Part shown: positions 60,804-64,000 of the stretch, piece after piece | Position numbering within the stretch: the stretch's first letter is position 1 | How the letters are laid out: the number at the start of each line of letters is the position of its first letter | DNA from: Wuchereria bancrofti | Lineage: Eukaryota; Nematoda; Chromadorea; Rhabditida; Onchocercidae | DNA: 64,000 nucleotides | NCBI GenBank assembly: GCA_005281725.1 | Contig: SSBO01000001.1 | Span: forward strand, 6,990,399 to 7,054,398 | Direction: 5' to 3' | Program-made: the position numbers and the translations under genes | The notes under the pieces: model-generated | Told to the model about the DNA's origin: nothing | Seen by the model: only the letters and a program-made list of their open reading frames with translations | Database searches by the model: none

Positions 60804-63800
60804 TTAAGGCAAATATTTTTCTTCTTCAGCACGTTGTTCAAGCAACATTGATTGAGCTAGTTCACGTTTTGCCGTACGATTACGATGTTCACGATGGGTA
60901 CGACATGAGCGTACCACAAGTAATATCGTTGTCAATAGCAAAATCATACCTAATAAGCCTATAAAAATGATTTTCAAAGAAAATCACACTTTTTACAGTT
61001 CAACAAATTTATAATAGTCAAAAATGGTGAAAAAAAAAAGTTTCAAAAAGTTGCTTTTATAGAAGAGAAAAAAAAAACTAACCATTCAAAATTATCCTTT
61101 GAATAATAACCTTTTTAAAAAATACCATTCCAAAAAAAAGTAGATAAATAAAAAAATGAAAAAGAACTGATTAAATTTCAAAAAATGATTGCATCAATAT
61201 TTATTGATATTTTATGTATTATTATTATTTATACAAAATGATTTCTTCATAAGATAACAACAAATATCTTAAAACTACAATTGGTTTTTTTTTTCAAACA
61301 AATGAAGTGTACCTAAAATAATGACAACAGCCAACGTAGGTGTAATTTGTATATCGTATAGCCTTATTGTAGTTGATCCCTTATGATGTGGCGATGATTC
61401 ATGTAATGGATATTTGATATAATCAGACTGCTGTTCATTATCATGATCGTTAGATATAACAACCTGAGTGATTTCTTGTTACATACAGTAAGAGCTAATG
61501 ATTGCTTACAGTAATAAGCATGCCAATAACTGCACACTGTAATATCACAGAGATTCAATAAAGTAATTAATACCAATAATCATTTTTTGAAAAAGCCACT
61601 ATTCTAAGAAACCCAAATTTATTGCTGTACCTTTTTTCTTTGCTTTTTTTTTAACAATATATATAATGTATTGTTAAAATACAACTAACTTCTGCCTGAT
61701 CATAAATTAATGAGTTTTGATGAGTACAAATATTGTAGGGATAAAAAGTTGGAGTATGACAAATGCATGTCGTGTTTGCATGCATGCCAAATATTGGCTC
61801 ACCGTTACGACATTGTAATTGGTTACAGAATGCATTTGGTTGATTGAAACAGCATGTGCATCTGGAAATATGATTTGTATTACTAATAATTTGAATTTAT
61901 TGAACAAGAAACTTGAAGTCAGAGAAAACCCTATAATAATAGCATACTTTTTAAGCATAAACTAAAAAAAAATAAATAATTAATTTCTGTCAATATCGAA
62001 TAGGGTGATAATTTAATAATTATTAAACAATGCTATTTGTATCGGTTCAATTTCTTACAATAAATTTCTGTCAACAACGAACAACATAATTTAGTGGTGG
62101 TTATGATATTCCTCATGATGTACTGATAATCCAAATAGCATTACCACATAAATGTTATTTGCATTGATTGAATTTGATAATAATTTATAGTTAGTAATCA
62201 ATTTGCACTACTTTTTTTAAACAAAATCTTGAATTAGTACGCATCAATAAACAAACTCTTTATGCTGATTTTCAGGCGTGAAATAACATTGTGTCATAAA
62301 TTGTTGGCAATTGTTTTCTAATATAAGTTGCCTGAAAAATGAATTTAACAAAATATCATTATATTTAAACAGAATTAAAATATTTTATTTGAAATGTAAA
62401 TAGATTAATTATATCCAGTTAAGTATAAAACCTGATAATGAGTATATAGGTTCATGCAAGCAAATGCAAGACACAAATGAAATGAAGCAAGTTTTGCAGC
62501 AACAGAAAGCATGTATACATACACATTTAGTAAATACAAGCAATGTTAACCTGCAAATGCAAACGATTGGTAGTTGATCATCTTCATGCCGTTGCATTTC
62601 TGGAACAGCAAGCAAAGATTTGTAACGTTCAATTTGCTTGCAAAAATGTGAACGCCAATCGAATGCACATCGACAGGTGCGACCAAAAAGTGCGACTAAT
62701 GTAGGTGTGACAGTATATGTTGTTGCCAATAACGATACTTAAATATAACTTAAAATGTATCTTGAAAAGTGAAAAAGGAAGGAACAAAATAATAGAAAGG
62801 CAAAGCATAATTAATAACAGATACGATAATTAAATAAATTAGAGAGCAATAGAAAGGTTAGAATGAGTCAAAAATTGACAGGTGGAGAAGAAATTATTTC
62901 AACAAATTTCAAATTGTTCATTCAAATTTAGTAATACATAAAAAAAATGCCAAAAATGAAAGATAAAAACTAAAACACAAACAAAACGAGTAATATTGAT
63001 TAATTAATGATAATAATGATGAATTTTGCGACATCTGTAAAATTGCATGTAACAAAAGTAATCGATGTTTGATCTGGATAATTGCTTGATTTGAATATCT
63101 ATGAGATAATACTATTAACGATTTTTGAATTTGGTTTTTCTTACTATAGTGCTTTCATTCAATTAATTTTGCTTGTCATAATGATTTAATGCAATTTTTT
63201 TATCCCACCACAATTGATACTGTAATTCATTTCTTTACAGTAATAATACTTATTTTTTTCATTCATCATGATTTCATCAACAAATAATACTAATGATGAT
63301 TGCTACAAATTGAACAGAGATAGTACAAATTGTTTGAGTGGTACTCGTATAAATTAAAATAGAGAAAATTTTGAAAATTTTTATGTTCATTGCAGTATTA
63401 AATTAATTACTACCACTATGGCTATTATACTTTTCCCATATACAATTTTTAAACATAGTTTAATTAATAAACATCAACACTAACCGATATTTGATTCACA
63501 ATATCCACTGTTACCATGTTTCAACTTAGCCATCACTAATTGTATTGGCGAATGTACAAATACTACTAAAAATAATAGTAATGGGATGAAAGGAATTGAT
63601 AGCGATTTATTCCATTTCCAATTGAAGTTCCATTTTTTATATTCATTTCTTTCGTTTCCCATTTGCCAAGCTATATCATCAGAAGCTTTTTCATATCGCC
63701 ATATTCCCATATTTTTAATTTTTGAAATAATTTGTTTCTCATTTCTAGCAACCATTAATTGTTCGGTTGTGGAAATTTTATTATTTAACGAAGGAGTTTC

Positions 63801-64000
63801 AGCTAATTGTTGTTTGTTTCGTAATGATAAATGCCAAGATTCTCTGCGATATGTGATCAAACTCCAAGACTGAACAAATTTCTTCATTGTATATTCACTA
63901 TCAAATTTTCGCTCATTCTTTTCCTGAATAGAGTGAATGATTCCAGCACAATCGTGCAATTTACTCGTACTCGGGAAATTTTTACACCAAATTTGTTTGG
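60804..64000 (-). CDS. Single-pass membrane protein with cysteine-rich ectodomain (partial)
   Basis: Six exons in consistent phase, 5' to 3': 64000 (edge)-63485, 62737-62551, 62331-62257, 61861-61690, 61463-61313 and 60958-60804, stop TAA. The first exon is open to the window edge and holds a hydrophobic stretch SIPFIPLLLFLVVFVHSP. This is either an internal signal anchor or, if translation begins at the ATG at 63662, a signal peptide. The ectodomain has many cysteines (GRTCRCAFDWRSHFC, PIVCICR, ENNCQQFMTQC, ECTCCFNQPNAFC, TTCICHTPTFYPYNIC). A transmembrane helix follows (TLAVVIILGLLGMILLLTTI), then a basic-acidic tail of about 35 residues (RSCRTHREHRNRTAK) ending EEEKYLP, with an acidic-dileucine-like SMLLEQ. 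I did not recognise the family; a receptor or adhesion role would be a guess. The acceptors TTTAAG (62738) and TTATAG (60959) are the weaker joints. Confidence 0.72.

Noticed and set aside
1..64000. CRISPR arrays, bacterial operons, prophage or endosymbiont insert
   Set aside because: No regularly spaced direct repeats, no Shine-Dalgarno-led gene strings and no long intronless frames of bacterial type were seen; base composition and splice sites are eukaryotic throughout.

Overview
The window looks like nuclear DNA of a nematode. It is strongly AT-rich, has short exons with TTTCAG-type acceptors, and its recognisable proteins match nematode and animal families (complexin CPX-1, TBC-8/SGSM, RRN3/TIF-IA). 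Intergenic gaps are long and simple repeats abundant, and several coding starts lie just behind a good splice acceptor, as expected for spliced-leader trans-splicing. A clade III (filarial-type) nematode is a reasonable inference, not something the sequence proves. No bacterial, viral or transposase gene was recognised.

Layout. (1) 220-1436, +: C-terminal exons of a formin FH2 domain, cut by the left edge. (2) 4283-5383, +: a small C2H2 zinc-finger gene. (3) 5.4-13.2 kb: no recognised gene. (4) 13268-23785, +: a 20-exon tbc-8/SGSM gene (RUN plus TBC Rab-GAP), about 923 aa, all exon phases consistent. (5) 26209-28732, +: an 8-exon aldo-keto reductase of the L-galactose/arabinose dehydrogenase type. 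(6) 29445-35043, -: a 15-exon RRN3/TIF-IA gene, 605 aa, convergent with the reductase. (7) 35.1-42.7 kb: A-rich, with degenerate minisatellite blocks and no convincing gene. (8) 42718-50399: a 2399-bp inverted duplication with a 2884-bp spacer, carrying small secreted six-cysteine (CC-motif) protein genes. (9) 50.4-56.7 kb: AT- and pyrimidine-rich DNA with a CA repeat. (10) 56774-58159, +: complexin (cpx-1), 153 aa. (11) 60804-64000, -: a single-pass membrane protein with a cysteine-rich ectodomain, cut by the right edge.

The single-copy genes do not form a pathway. tbc-8 and cpx-1 both act in regulated neuronal secretion in C. elegans, but they lie 33 kb apart and nothing here links them. 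TIF-IA serves RNA polymerase I initiation and the formin serves actin assembly. The most unusual object is the inverted duplication. The left arm holds two intact paralogous CC-motif genes. The right arm holds an almost identical copy of one and a beheaded copy of the other. Its arms are gapless over all landmarks compared and show one confirmed substitution, which changes an amino acid. It is either a very young duplication or an assembly artefact, and long reads would settle that. All exon models were made by eye from splice consensus, phase and remembered family conservation; no search was run.
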